A DNA stretch of 64,000 nucleotides, taken from the NCBI GenBank assembly GCA_017619755.1, contig JAFZRU010000027.1:62001-126000 (forward strand), written 5' to 3'. Origin of the DNA: Prevotella sp. Lineage in GTDB: Bacteria; Bacteroidota; Bacteroidia; Bacteroidales; Bacteroidaceae. Shown here in pieces: positions 43,931-51,531 of this stretch. The notes under the pieces were generated by a model, which saw only the letters and a program-made list of their open reading frames with translations, made no database searches and was not told the DNA's origin. Position 1 is the first letter of the stretch, and every line of letters begins with the position of its first letter. The translations under genes and the position numbers were made by a program.

Positions 43931-45094
43931 TTATTTCTTGTGCAATGTGATGAGGACGACCTCTCCCGTGACGTTGAAGCGAATGGGGATGAGGGCGCCC
44001 AGTCCGGCGGTGACATAGAGGCTCTTTCCATCGAGCTGGTACATCCCATAGTCCTCCGGGAACTTGATGTTGGTGGTGGACAATCCGAGGAGGCGTATCT
44101 GCCCCCCGTGTGTATGCCCTGAGAGAGTGAGCGGTGCGTCGATGTATGGCACGACATATTCCCTCCAGTGCAATGGGTCGTGTGCGAGCATGACGGTGAA
44201 GGAGCCTTCCGGGATGCCCCTGATGGTGTTCTCGTAGTTGGCCACCCCTCTATCCACACCTAACTCCTCGTTTCCCTGCATGCCGGCGATGACGATGCTG
44301 TCCGCCCCATGGTGAATGAAGGAATGCTCATTGAGCAGAAGCTTCCATCCCATCCGCCGCTGCAGTTCCTGGGTTTTCTCCTCGGCCATGAGTTTTTCCT
44401 CTTGTGTTCCCCCAATGTACTTGGAGTAGTCGTGGTTGCCGAGTACGGAGAACACCCCGTCCGGTGCTTTGATCCTTGAGAGCGTGGACAGCCTTTCCTC
44501 TATTTCCTCCGGCCCGGTGTTTTGCAAGTCTCCCAGGAAGAAGATGGCATCGGGCTTGAGGGCGAGCATGCTGTCCACGGCGTCGTCCAACACGTGGTAG
44601 CTGTTTCCGGTATAACTGCCCACGTGGGCGTCGGAGAAGAGGACAATGCGGTATCCGTCGAAGTCATCGGGCAACCTGTCCGAAGCGAAATCGATGCGCT
44701 TCACCTCCAGTTTGTCGAATCCCGCTGTCGAGCCATAGACGGTGATGAAGACGGCCAGCACGGCCAAGGCCATTCCCACGAATGCACCCCAGTTTCTCCT
44801 TGCGCGTCTTCTGTTTTTCACCATCCTTCCGCATGCGGCAGAGATGACGAAGAGCAATTTGGGGATGAGATACACGCCGGTGATGAACAAAAAGACGTTG
44901 AGCGGCGTCTGCGGGTGCGGCGTGAAGTCCCGGCAAGTGGCGAACGCCGCCACGCATGCGAGCATGACAGCGGTTTGCGCCCACCACAGGCACTTGGCCC
45001 ACGTTGGTGCGCGGTGTGCGATGTATCTTTGGTAGATGCTGATGTCGGGCAGCAAAATGAGCGCGACAAACAACAGTAAAGCTCTTGCAATCAT
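43931..45094 (-). CDS. Membrane-anchored metallophosphoesterase
   Basis: A 387-residue calcineurin-like phosphoesterase. Three or four hydrophobic segments occupy residues 1-125, followed by the catalytic domain with SDAHVG (Asp155, His157), GDLQNT (188-193), GNHDY (219-223), LAHDP and SGHTHGG near the end, together supplying the two-metal site. The active domain probably faces the periplasm, in the style of YkuE/YaeI-type enzymes, which act on lipid-linked phosphates. It is 19 bases from the preceding MetH-activation gene and next to plsC, consistent with a lipid role, though that is inference. Confidence 0.88.
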   Translation of the reverse strand: MIARALLLFVALILLPDISIYQRYIAHRAPTWAKCLWWAQTAVMLACVAAFATCRDFTPHPQTPLNVFLFITGVYLIPKLLFVISAACGRMVKNRRRARRNWGAFVGMALAVLAVFITVYGSTAGFDKLEVKRIDFASDRLPDDFDGYRIVLFSDAHVGSYTGNSYHVLDDAVDSMLALKPDAIFFLGDLQNTGPEEIEERLSTLSRIKAPDGVFSVLGNHDYSKYIGGTQEEKLMAEEKTQELQRRMGWKLLLNEHSFIHHGADSIVIAGMQGNEELGVDRGVANYENTIRGIPEGSFTVMLAHDPLHWREYVVPYIDAPLTLSGHTHGGQIRLLGLSTTNIKFPEDYGMYQLDGKSLYVTAGLGALIPIRFNVTGEVVLITLHKK

Positions 45095-45113
45095 GCTTGA
45101 TGCGTGAGTAACG

Positions 45114-45932
45114 TTATGATTTTCCTATGCTTGTGGCGAGGAATTTTCGTGCCATTTCCATGGGCATCCCCCTCCGTCGCGCATAGTCGGCGAGTTGGTC
45201 GTTCCCGATTTTCCCCAAGTTGAAATACCTGGCCTTCGGGTGTGCGAGCATAAGTCCCGAGACAGATGCGTGGGGCCTCATGGCCCCGTTTTCGGTGAGC
45301 CTTATTCCCACCTCCCGCATGTCGATGAGACGGTCGATGATGAAATTGAGGCTTGTGTCGGGCAATGACGGATAGCCCACTGCGGGTCTGATGCCCTGGA
45401 ACTTCTCGGCATGCAGGTCGTCCATGGTGAGATTCTCCCCGGCGGCATACCCCCACAGTTGTTTTCTCACCTCCTCGTGGAGTCGCTCTGCCGTAGCCTC
45501 AGCCAGTCTGTCGGCGAGTGTCTGTGCCAACATCCGGCGGTAAGGGTCGTCGGAAGGCTCGTTCTCCATCATAGGGTCCACGGTGGCGGCAAAGAGGGCC
45601 ACCTTGTCCATCTTTCCGCTGCCGGCCGGTGCCACGAAATCCGCCAAGCACAGACATTCACCTTTGGCGTCGGGTGCCTGCTGCCTCAGCATGGGTATTC
45701 GTTTCGACCCTTCGAGGATGATGTCATCCCCTTCCGCACAGGCATCGAACAGAGCAACAACCGCCTTTGTGCTGTAATGCTTGTCGAAATGCCTCAGCAT
45801 GTCGTCGGCGTCAGCCTTGAGGCTCTCCCTCTCCCCTTCCCCTTTTCCTCCCACTTGCCATGCGTGGTAGAAATAGAGCCAGTTGACATAGGGCGCCACC
45901 TGTGCGACGCGATATTGCCTCACCTCCCTCAT
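45114..45932 (-). CDS. Vitamin B12-dependent methionine synthase activation-domain protein
   Basis: A 272-residue soluble protein corresponding to the C-terminal activation module of cobalamin-dependent methionine synthase, here as a separate polypeptide. That module binds S-adenosylmethionine and re-methylates oxidised cobalamin. Family sequence is seen in GIRPAVGYPSLPDTSL and in SVSGLMLAHPKARYFNLGKI, followed by DQLADYA. ATG 45932 overlaps the pyrC stop codon (ATGA), which rules out the longer reading frame starting at 46103. Split MetH activation proteins are known in Bacteroidetes; the MetH body is not in this window. Confidence 0.88.
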   Translation of the reverse strand: MREVRQYRVAQVAPYVNWLYFYHAWQVGGKGEGERESLKADADDMLRHFDKHYSTKAVVALFDACAEGDDIILEGSKRIPMLRQQAPDAKGECLCLADFVAPAGSGKMDKVALFAATVDPMMENEPSDDPYRRMLAQTLADRLAEATAERLHEEVRKQLWGYAAGENLTMDDLHAEKFQGIRPAVGYPSLPDTSLNFIIDRLIDMREVGIRLTENGAMRPHASVSGLMLAHPKARYFNLGKIGNDQLADYARRRGMPMEMARKFLATSIGKS

Positions 45933-47278
45933 GTCGTCATTCGGAAACGCACCGCCTCGCCCCTTGCTTCGGGGTCGAAGCGGTCGTGATTGACGATATG
46001 CCGCCCGTTGCAGAATACATGCTCCACCCTCCAAGCGAACTGCTCTCCTTCGAGCGGGGTCCACCCGCACTTGCTCTGCACTTGCTCGTTGCGCAGCGTC
46101 CACGGACTTCCCTTTCTCACGATGACGATGTCAGCCTTGTATCCCTTTCTGAGGAATCCCCTTTGGTGAATGTCGAACAATCTTGCCGGATGGTGGCACA
46201 TCAGCCTGACCATCTGCGGGAGGTCGAGGCATCCCTCGTCCACGAGCCTCAGCATGCAAAGTAACGAGAACTGCACCATGGGCATCCCCGATGCAGCCTT
46301 GCGGCATCCTCCCTCCTTCTCGCTCCTGTGATGAGGTGCGTGGTCGGTTGCCACGGTGTATATGGGTCCTTTGGACAGTGCCTTTCTCAGAGCGTCCCTG
46401 TCTTGAACCGTTTTAATGGCGGGGTTGCATTTCACCAATGCCCTCCGCACGTCGTAGTCGTCTTCGGTGAAGAGCAGATGCGGCACGACGGCCTCCCCGG
46501 TGACCAACGGCGGCATCTCGTCCTCCTTCCAATCATCGATGAGTTGGAGTTCCTCGCGTGTGGAGATGTGTGCCACGTGGAGCCTTGCGCCGTATGTCCT
46601 GGCGAGCCTTGTGGCGAGAGAGGTTGACCTAAAGCACGCCTCAGCCGAGCGTATCTTCGAGTGCAGGGCCACAGGCGGGTCGTCCCCGTATCTCTCCACC
46701 GCCTCTTTCATTCTCCGGTTGATTTCCCCGGTGTCCTCACAATGGGCCACGATGGGCAACGCAGCCGTTTGGAAGATGCGCTGCAGCACCTCCTCCCTGT
46801 CCACGAGCATGTTTCCTGTGGAAGAGCCCATGAAGAGTTTTATCCCCGGCACCTCGTGCTTGTCGAGTTGTGTCAGCAATCCGACGTTGTCATTGGTGAC
46901 GCCGAAGAAAAAGGAGTAGTTCACATAGCTCGACATCGCCGCCCTGCGGAACTTGTCATGGAGTGCCTCCAAGGAAGTCGTCTGCGGAACGGTGTTGGGC
47001 ATGTCGAAGAACGTGGTGACCCCTCCCCAAGCAGCCGCCCTGCTCTCGCTCTCGATGTCGGCCTTATGAGTGAGTCCCGGCTCTCTGAAATGCACGTGCG
47101 TATCGATGACCCCCGGCATGACGACACACCCCGAGGCATCCACGCACTTGTCGTAGTTCCCCCGGGGTGTGTCGCCATGCTCATGAACTCCCTCTATGCA
47201 GTCGTCGAGGATGACAAGGTCCCCCCTGAACGTCCTCCCTTCGTTTACAATCTCTGCGTCGTGGAGCAAGGTTCGCAT
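45929..47278 (-). CDS. pyrC: Dihydroorotase
   Basis: A 449-residue cytosolic amidohydrolase that closes carbamoyl-aspartate to dihydroorotate in pyrimidine synthesis. Zinc ligands can be seen: HVHFREPG (His61, His63), the likely carboxylated Lys147 in IKLFMGSS, His179 in AHCED, His in HVAHIST, and the catalytic Asp312 in TDHAPHH. The length and the FMGSSTGN motif fit the class of dihydroorotases common in Bacteroidetes. It starts seven bases after the DUF4369 lipoprotein and overlaps the next gene by four bases. Allantoinase is the main alternative but less likely. Confidence 0.9.
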   Translation of the reverse strand: MRTLLHDAEIVNEGRTFRGDLVILDDCIEGVHEHGDTPRGNYDKCVDASGCVVMPGVIDTHVHFREPGLTHKADIESESRAAAWGGVTTFFDMPNTVPQTTSLEALHDKFRRAAMSSYVNYSFFFGVTNDNVGLLTQLDKHEVPGIKLFMGSSTGNMLVDREEVLQRIFQTAALPIVAHCEDTGEINRRMKEAVERYGDDPPVALHSKIRSAEACFRSTSLATRLARTYGARLHVAHISTREELQLIDDWKEDEMPPLVTGEAVVPHLLFTEDDYDVRRALVKCNPAIKTVQDRDALRKALSKGPIYTVATDHAPHHRSEKEGGCRKAASGMPMVQFSLLCMLRLVDEGCLDLPQMVRLMCHHPARLFDIHQRGFLRKGYKADIVIVRKGSPWTLRNEQVQSKCGWTPLEGEQFAWRVEHVFCNGRHIVNHDRFDPEARGEAVRFRMTT

Positions 47279-47285
47279 GGTGCAG

Positions 47286-48110
47286 TCATTTCTTTTTCTT
47301 GGTGGCGACCGTCGTGTCCGCCTTTTCCTTGCTTAACGAGTCGGCAACCGGTGCGGCCATCTCGTTGGGTGTGGGCGGTTGCGGATCGGCCAAGGGTGCC
47401 GGACTTTCGAGGCCGTTGGCCTGGTTTTGTATTCGCTCCGCCTCTTCAAGGAATCTCCTTACATCGGGGTCGTTCTTGAACTTGTCCGTGGCCTTGCTCA
47501 TGATTTCCACCACCCATGGACTCATTTCCGGGAAGCGCTGCCCCTGTGCATAGACCATGAAGATGAACGGTCCGAGAATGTTGTCGAAGTTTTCTGTGAC
47601 GGACTCGGTGAAAAGCGAGTCCATGCAGGCTATGATGGCCTGGTGCCTTCTGGAGAGCCTTGGTATGACGTCGTTGCGCATGTCCTCGCCGTCCATGAAC
47701 GCCAGTGTGTATTCATGCTCCAGGTCGTTGAGTTGCATGGTCAGGCTGTCGTGCGTGGAGAAGAACTGGAAAAGTTTGTCGTTAAGCTCCGTTCCACCCC
47801 ACGATTTCCTGTCCTTGTTGACTTTGACGATGATGTCTCCTCCCTCAAGCACCAATGGTATGAAGAATCCATCGCTGACGAGATACGCCACCCTGGTGGA
47901 GTCGGTGGTGCCGGAGAAGCCGAACTTGCCATGGACGACTTCCGTGGAGTCCACCTCCTTGAGTTGGTCGTTCTTGGCGATTCTAAGATAAACCTTGCTG
48001 TTGTCAAGTCCGGAATGGTCAGCCGATCCCTCGATGTTGTATGAGTTGAGGCAGGATGAAAGTCCTGCGACCGTCAAGAGAAGAGTGAGTATTTGGAGAT
48101 TTTTGTTCAT
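47286..48110 (-). CDS. DUF4369-type lipoprotein
   Basis: A 274-residue lipoprotein, lipobox LSSC at Cys20. The N-terminal 100 residues (SYNIEGSAD, KVYLRI, VVHGKFGFSG) match the DUF4369 beta domain that precedes thioredoxin-like domains in Bacteroidetes. Here the thioredoxin part is absent and replaced by a helical region and a Pro-rich, Lys-rich tail. ATG 48110 is chosen because the -7 element at 48140-48147 lies across the in-frame upstream start at 48140. It is the first gene of the eight-gene minus-strand run. Its function is unknown. Confidence 0.78.
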   Translation of the reverse strand: MNKNLQILTLLLTVAGLSSCLNSYNIEGSADHSGLDNSKVYLRIAKNDQLKEVDSTEVVHGKFGFSGTTDSTRVAYLVSDGFFIPLVLEGGDIIVKVNKDRKSWGGTELNDKLFQFFSTHDSLTMQLNDLEHEYTLAFMDGEDMRNDVIPRLSRRHQAIIACMDSLFTESVTENFDNILGPFIFMVYAQGQRFPEMSPWVVEIMSKATDKFKNDPDVRRFLEEAERIQNQANGLESPAPLADPQPPTPNEMAAPVADSLSKEKADTTVATKKKK

Positions 48111-48139
48111 TTTCTTTACTCGCAATAAGTTTCCACACA

Positions 48140-48147
48140 CAAAAATA
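48140..48147 (-). promoter_or_regulatory. Probable -7 element for the eight-gene minus-strand run
   Basis: TATTTTTG on the minus strand fits TAnnTTTG. No clean TTTG is present 20 bases upstream, so the promoter is partial. Transcription would begin near 48133. The region 48148-48218 shows only an AT-rich inverted repeat (TTGCAAA / TTTGCAA). Confidence 0.5.
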
Positions 48148-48218
48148 ACATCAAATATCGATGTGGGAAAACTTTTCTATCCATTTTGCGTTGCAAAGGG
48201 GTGTTTTTTATGATTTTT

Positions 48219-48620
48219 TCAATCTTTTTGCAATTCGTTTGAAATTCTATGGGTGGAATACATCTGCAAGATGGCTCCCGCCAGCAGGAACATGACCCAC
48301 TTGTTATAGACGTATGCGATGTAGTCGTGGTAGGATATGAACCGTGCAATGAAATGGGTGGAAGTGTCCACCATGAGCACACCTGCGAGGATGAAGAACA
48401 CCCCTGACGCGAGCATGATTCTCCTCAGCCTCTTGATGGTGGGGTTGTTTCCCTCGTATCTCTGCCTCACCTGCATGGCCACAAAAAGCACCGCCCCTGC
48501 GAGATAAACCCAAGAGAATACTTCGCTGTACCACAAAAAGGCACAGCAACCGGCACCGACGGCCATGAGCACTCCACCAAACAAGTAAATGGCGGTTTCA
48601 ATTCTGCTGAGTTGGCGCAT
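48219..48620 (-). CDS. Small four-helix membrane protein
   Basis: A 133-residue integral membrane protein with four hydrophobic helices (about 8-30, 35-50, 68-86, 108-125) and no signal peptide. Its start overlaps the end of the DivIC-like gene by 23 bases, so they are translationally coupled. This pairing of a septum-initiator protein and a small membrane protein suggests a cell-envelope role. I do not recognise a named family. Confidence 0.7.
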   Translation of the reverse strand: MRQLSRIETAIYLFGGVLMAVGAGCCAFLWYSEVFSWVYLAGAVLFVAMQVRQRYEGNNPTIKRLRRIMLASGVFFILAGVLMVDTSTHFIARFISYHDYIAYVYNKWVMFLLAGAILQMYSTHRISNELQKD

Positions 48621-48936
48621 AGTCGTTGTTCTCTTCTATCTCGTCGCTGAGGATGAAAATGTCCTCGTCGCTCGCTTTCATGAAATATCTCTCCCGTGCA
48701 ATCTTCCTCACCTCCTCGGGATTTCTCTCCATTTCCTCCAATCGGATGGAGTCGTGCATGAAAATCGCATCCTGCCTCTCAATTTCTTCCTCCAGATCTG
48801 CAATCTGCCTTGCATACCTGTATCTTTGCAGCATGCTGTTCTCTCCAAGCACGGTGATGAGCAGCACTCCGCCGACCACCACAATGACATATTTGAAGCG
48901 GCCAATCCACCACAAAATTCTCTTAGCTATTCTCAT
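48598..48936 (-). CDS. Septum formation initiator (FtsB/DivIC family) protein
   Basis: A 112-residue single-pass membrane protein. The short basic N-terminus (MRIAKRIL) precedes one membrane helix (about 14-32), then a coiled coil (about 38-65: ARQIADLEEEIERQD) and the motif EEVRKIARERYFMKASDEDIF-like typical of FtsB/DivIC. Such proteins join FtsL and FtsQ at the division site. A promoter is present at 48987-49019. The length is normal for the family. Confidence 0.85.
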   Translation of the reverse strand: MRIAKRILWWIGRFKYVIVVVGGVLLITVLGENSMLQRYRYARQIADLEEEIERQDAIFMHDSIRLEEMERNPEEVRKIARERYFMKASDEDIFILSDEIEENNDYAPTQQN

Positions 48937-48986
48937 TTACATTTCCAATTTTTACACCGATGGATGTCGTTTTCCACCATCGAGTG

Positions 48987-49019
48987 CAAAATTAGCAATA
49001 AAGATTGAAAAAAGCCCAA
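48987..49019 (-). promoter_or_regulatory. Promoter for the DivIC-like and small membrane protein genes
   Basis: TAATTTTG on the minus strand (complement of 48987-48994), with TTG (complement of 49017-49019) 22 bases upstream. The leader to the start at 48936 is about 45 bases. Confidence 0.6.
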
Positions 49020-49053
49020 GGAAAGTGTTAAAAAATAAAATTTCCTCTCCACA

Positions 49054-51426
49054 TTACCAAAGGAAGTCTCTTATTTCAAGAAGTTTCCTGCACTGGTCGT
49101 TGCTGAGTTTCAACTGTCGCATGGCCTCTTTCTGAGTAGCGAGCCAAGCTGCCAAATCCACCTCCGCAGTGAACATTTCGAGCGGCTCTCTCCCATTTTG
49201 CCTTGCAAACTCCATCACATTGGCACACATCCACTCCCATTCCTCATCGCGCTCCAATATTGCCTCCTCCTCTGGCAAATTTTCCTCCAAAACATCTTGA
49301 GAAGCGATTGTTTCCTCTTTCACCGGAGTAGCGGAAACCTCTTCTTCTGCGGGGATGACAGGAGTTTCCTCTTCCACGGGAGCGGCAGGAACTTCCTCTT
49401 CTGCGGGGACAGCAGGAGTTTCCTCCACGGGAGCGGCAGGGGCCTCCTCTTCTGCGGGGATGGCAGGAGCTTCCTCCACGGGAGCGGCGGGAGCCTCCAC
49501 TTTAGCTGGTTCGGGGGAAAGTTCCTCCATGGCGAAGGCGGCCAGCACCTCATCGGGCAATGGTGCACTCAGAGCCACCTCCGGCTCTATCAGTGTCACT
49601 TCCCGCCCCTTCTTTTTCAATGCTTCTTTTAGCGCCTTTTCAGAGTATTCCACCCCGGCCAGTCCGAAGATGCTGGGTGCCGGTTTGACGAACTTGTCCT
49701 TTCCATTGATGAAGACAGAGGACAAGTCTCCTTTAGAAAACTGCTTGTTGTATTCAAACTGTGAAAGAATGGCGACGATGTCGTCTCCCCTCATGGGTCT
49801 TCCGGTTTCCTTGAGGAGTTGACACACAATGTCGATGTTGCTACCAAAATAAGGCAGTTGCCAAGCGGCAAGTGCATACCATCCCTTTTTCCCGTTCCCC
49901 TGGAAACGGTCGTCCTTGTTGAGGGTCTGTGACACGGAGGCCCTGACATACCTTCTTCCTCCATCGGAGTTGATGCTGGAGGTGAGTTGGTCGAGCGTCA
50001 TGGCCCGTTTACTTTCGTCAAGGACGATGAACAACCTGTCAGCGAGAGACTTGTCCTTTTTCTGCGGAATGAGCACATCGCCGTTTTCATCCATTTCCAA
50101 ACCCAACTCGTCGGTCACAATTCGCTTGAAGACAGGAACCCATGCGGGTATTTCCATCGTGTTCACCGCCTCCATGTCTCCATTGTACTTGAGGTGGCAC
50201 ATTCTCTCCTTGGCATAGTCGTCCATATCCAAGGCATACCTATCCTTGCAAAGTTCCACAACGTTGTCCTTGAACAACCACAACTCCTTTTCGATGTTCA
50301 CCCCGTCGAGCAACTCCTTCCTCACGAGGTAGGTGTGCTTCCACCTGTTTTCCATCGCCGACCCGAGGTTCCTGGTGTACCCTCCCATGCAAACGAGCCA
50401 TTGGGGCATCCACTTCCCCATCATGGCCATCAAGCACTTAGGTGTCAAAAGCACGTGTTCGTCGTCAATCATCCTTTTGAGGCAAGGGTCGTCCTCTCCC
50501 AGGAAATCCCCTTCCATCATCTTTTCGAGGTAGGAGGTGTTGGCCGTGTCGGCGAGCATTTGCTCCATGAAATCCCCGAGGGGTGCCATGGTTTTCCCCG
50601 GTGTGAAGAGCGCGTCGAAGACAGCGTTTGAATAAGCAGTGATGGTGAATGTGGACCTTTCGACAGGTGTCATGTCCACCTCCACTTTCCCTCCGAAGAT
50701 GTCATATCTTTGCAGGAAAGCCTTGAAAATGTTGTTTTCCTTGTTTTGGAGAATGGTTTTTTGCAGGAGGTGCAGGATGGGCAGCCTTCCATGCATGTTG
50801 AAATAGTCCAAAGCGAAAGCGTCGTTGTCGAGCATTCCACCTGCATGCAGCCTGAAGAGTTTGTAGTGAATGGAAATGTCGTTGTTACGAACCTCCTCGA
50901 TATGCTTTCCCATGACCTCCTTGATGCTGTCGAGGTAAGGCAGCGAGCTTTCCTTGACGTCGCTGAGCATGATGAATCTTTCGTCGTCTTCCAAGAGGAA
51001 GTCGCGGATGAAATACTTTGCCGGCAACGCGGTGAGGACCTTGGCGAGCCTTTCCGCCGCCCTCTCCTTTTTTTCGGCGAGTTTTTCCACCGCGCTTTTA
51101 TACACCTCATCGAGGTATTCCAACTGCTCCTCGTTGATGTTGGCGAGCAGTTCCTCCCCACTCGACCATTCCGGTTCCGGGGGGAAGAGGAGCGAACTCA
51201 TCTCCGCAATCCTTCCCTTTCCCTCCACCTCGTTGATGATGGCGTTGACTTCCCTGATGCATGGCGTTGCCGACCTGAAGAGCCTTGTCATTCCGGTCTT
51301 GTATCTGATGAGGTCGAAAACATTTCTCATCTTCGCCTTCACCAGTATGTTGTATGTCTTTCTGGAAATCTTCCCGCTTGACGCCAGTTCCTCAATGGAA
51401 ATGGCCCTCATTTGTTGTTCTGTCAT
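49054..51426 (-). CDS. Large multidomain protein with winged-helix-like segments and acidic Pro-Ala repeats
   Basis: About 790 residues, cytosolic, no signal peptide. Residues about 8-55 (SIEELASSGKISRKTYN, VKAKMRNVFDLIRY) resemble the helix-hairpin-helix of the RNA polymerase alpha C-terminal domain. A long helical middle part (90-440) is not recognised. Residues about 455-510 (SLADRLFIVLDESKR...) look like a HARE-type winged helix as in RNA polymerase delta, and 525-590 look like a second winged helix. Residues about 635-700 are tandem APVEE/IPAEEE repeats. The C-terminal 60 residues are helical. ATG 51426 is preferred over 51450 because the promoter at 51459-51489 would otherwise leave almost no leader. 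A transcription-linked role is an inference. Confidence 0.65.
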   Translation of the reverse strand: MTEQQMRAISIEELASSGKISRKTYNILVKAKMRNVFDLIRYKTGMTRLFRSATPCIREVNAIINEVEGKGRIAEMSSLLFPPEPEWSSGEELLANINEEQLEYLDEVYKSAVEKLAEKKERAAERLAKVLTALPAKYFIRDFLLEDDERFIMLSDVKESSLPYLDSIKEVMGKHIEEVRNNDISIHYKLFRLHAGGMLDNDAFALDYFNMHGRLPILHLLQKTILQNKENNIFKAFLQRYDIFGGKVEVDMTPVERSTFTITAYSNAVFDALFTPGKTMAPLGDFMEQMLADTANTSYLEKMMEGDFLGEDDPCLKRMIDDEHVLLTPKCLMAMMGKWMPQWLVCMGGYTRNLGSAMENRWKHTYLVRKELLDGVNIEKELWLFKDNVVELCKDRYALDMDDYAKERMCHLKYNGDMEAVNTMEIPAWVPVFKRIVTDELGLEMDENGDVLIPQKKDKSLADRLFIVLDESKRAMTLDQLTSSINSDGGRRYVRASVSQTLNKDDRFQGNGKKGWYALAAWQLPYFGSNIDIVCQLLKETGRPMRGDDIVAILSQFEYNKQFSKGDLSSVFINGKDKFVKPAPSIFGLAGVEYSEKALKEALKKKGREVTLIEPEVALSAPLPDEVLAAFAMEELSPEPAKVEAPAAPVEEAPAIPAEEEAPAAPVEETPAVPAEEEVPAAPVEEETPVIPAEEEVSATPVKEETIASQDVLEENLPEEEAILERDEEWEWMCANVMEFARQNGREPLEMFTAEVDLAAWLATQKEAMRQLKLSNDQCRKLLEIRDFLW

Positions 51427-51458
51427 GGTGCTGAAAGAGGTTTGTTTCAATTTGTTTG

Positions 51459-51489
51459 CAAAAATAGCAAAAAAAAATCGGTTTTCAAA
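51459..51489 (-). promoter_or_regulatory. Promoter for the 790-residue protein
   Basis: TTTG (complement of 51486-51489), a 19-base spacer and TATTTTTG (complement of 51459-51466) on the minus strand. Predicted start near 51452, giving a leader of about 26 bases to ATG 51426. Confidence 0.7.
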
Positions 51490-51531
51490 CGAAAAGAATG
51501 AAAAAAGGCGACTTGCAGGGATGAAAACGGG

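Noticed and set aside
45933-46103. Extended N-terminus of the MetH activation protein
   Set aside because: The extra 57 codons overlap the dihydroorotase gene in another frame and are Arg-rich nonsense; the ATGA overlap at 45929-45932 gives the real start.
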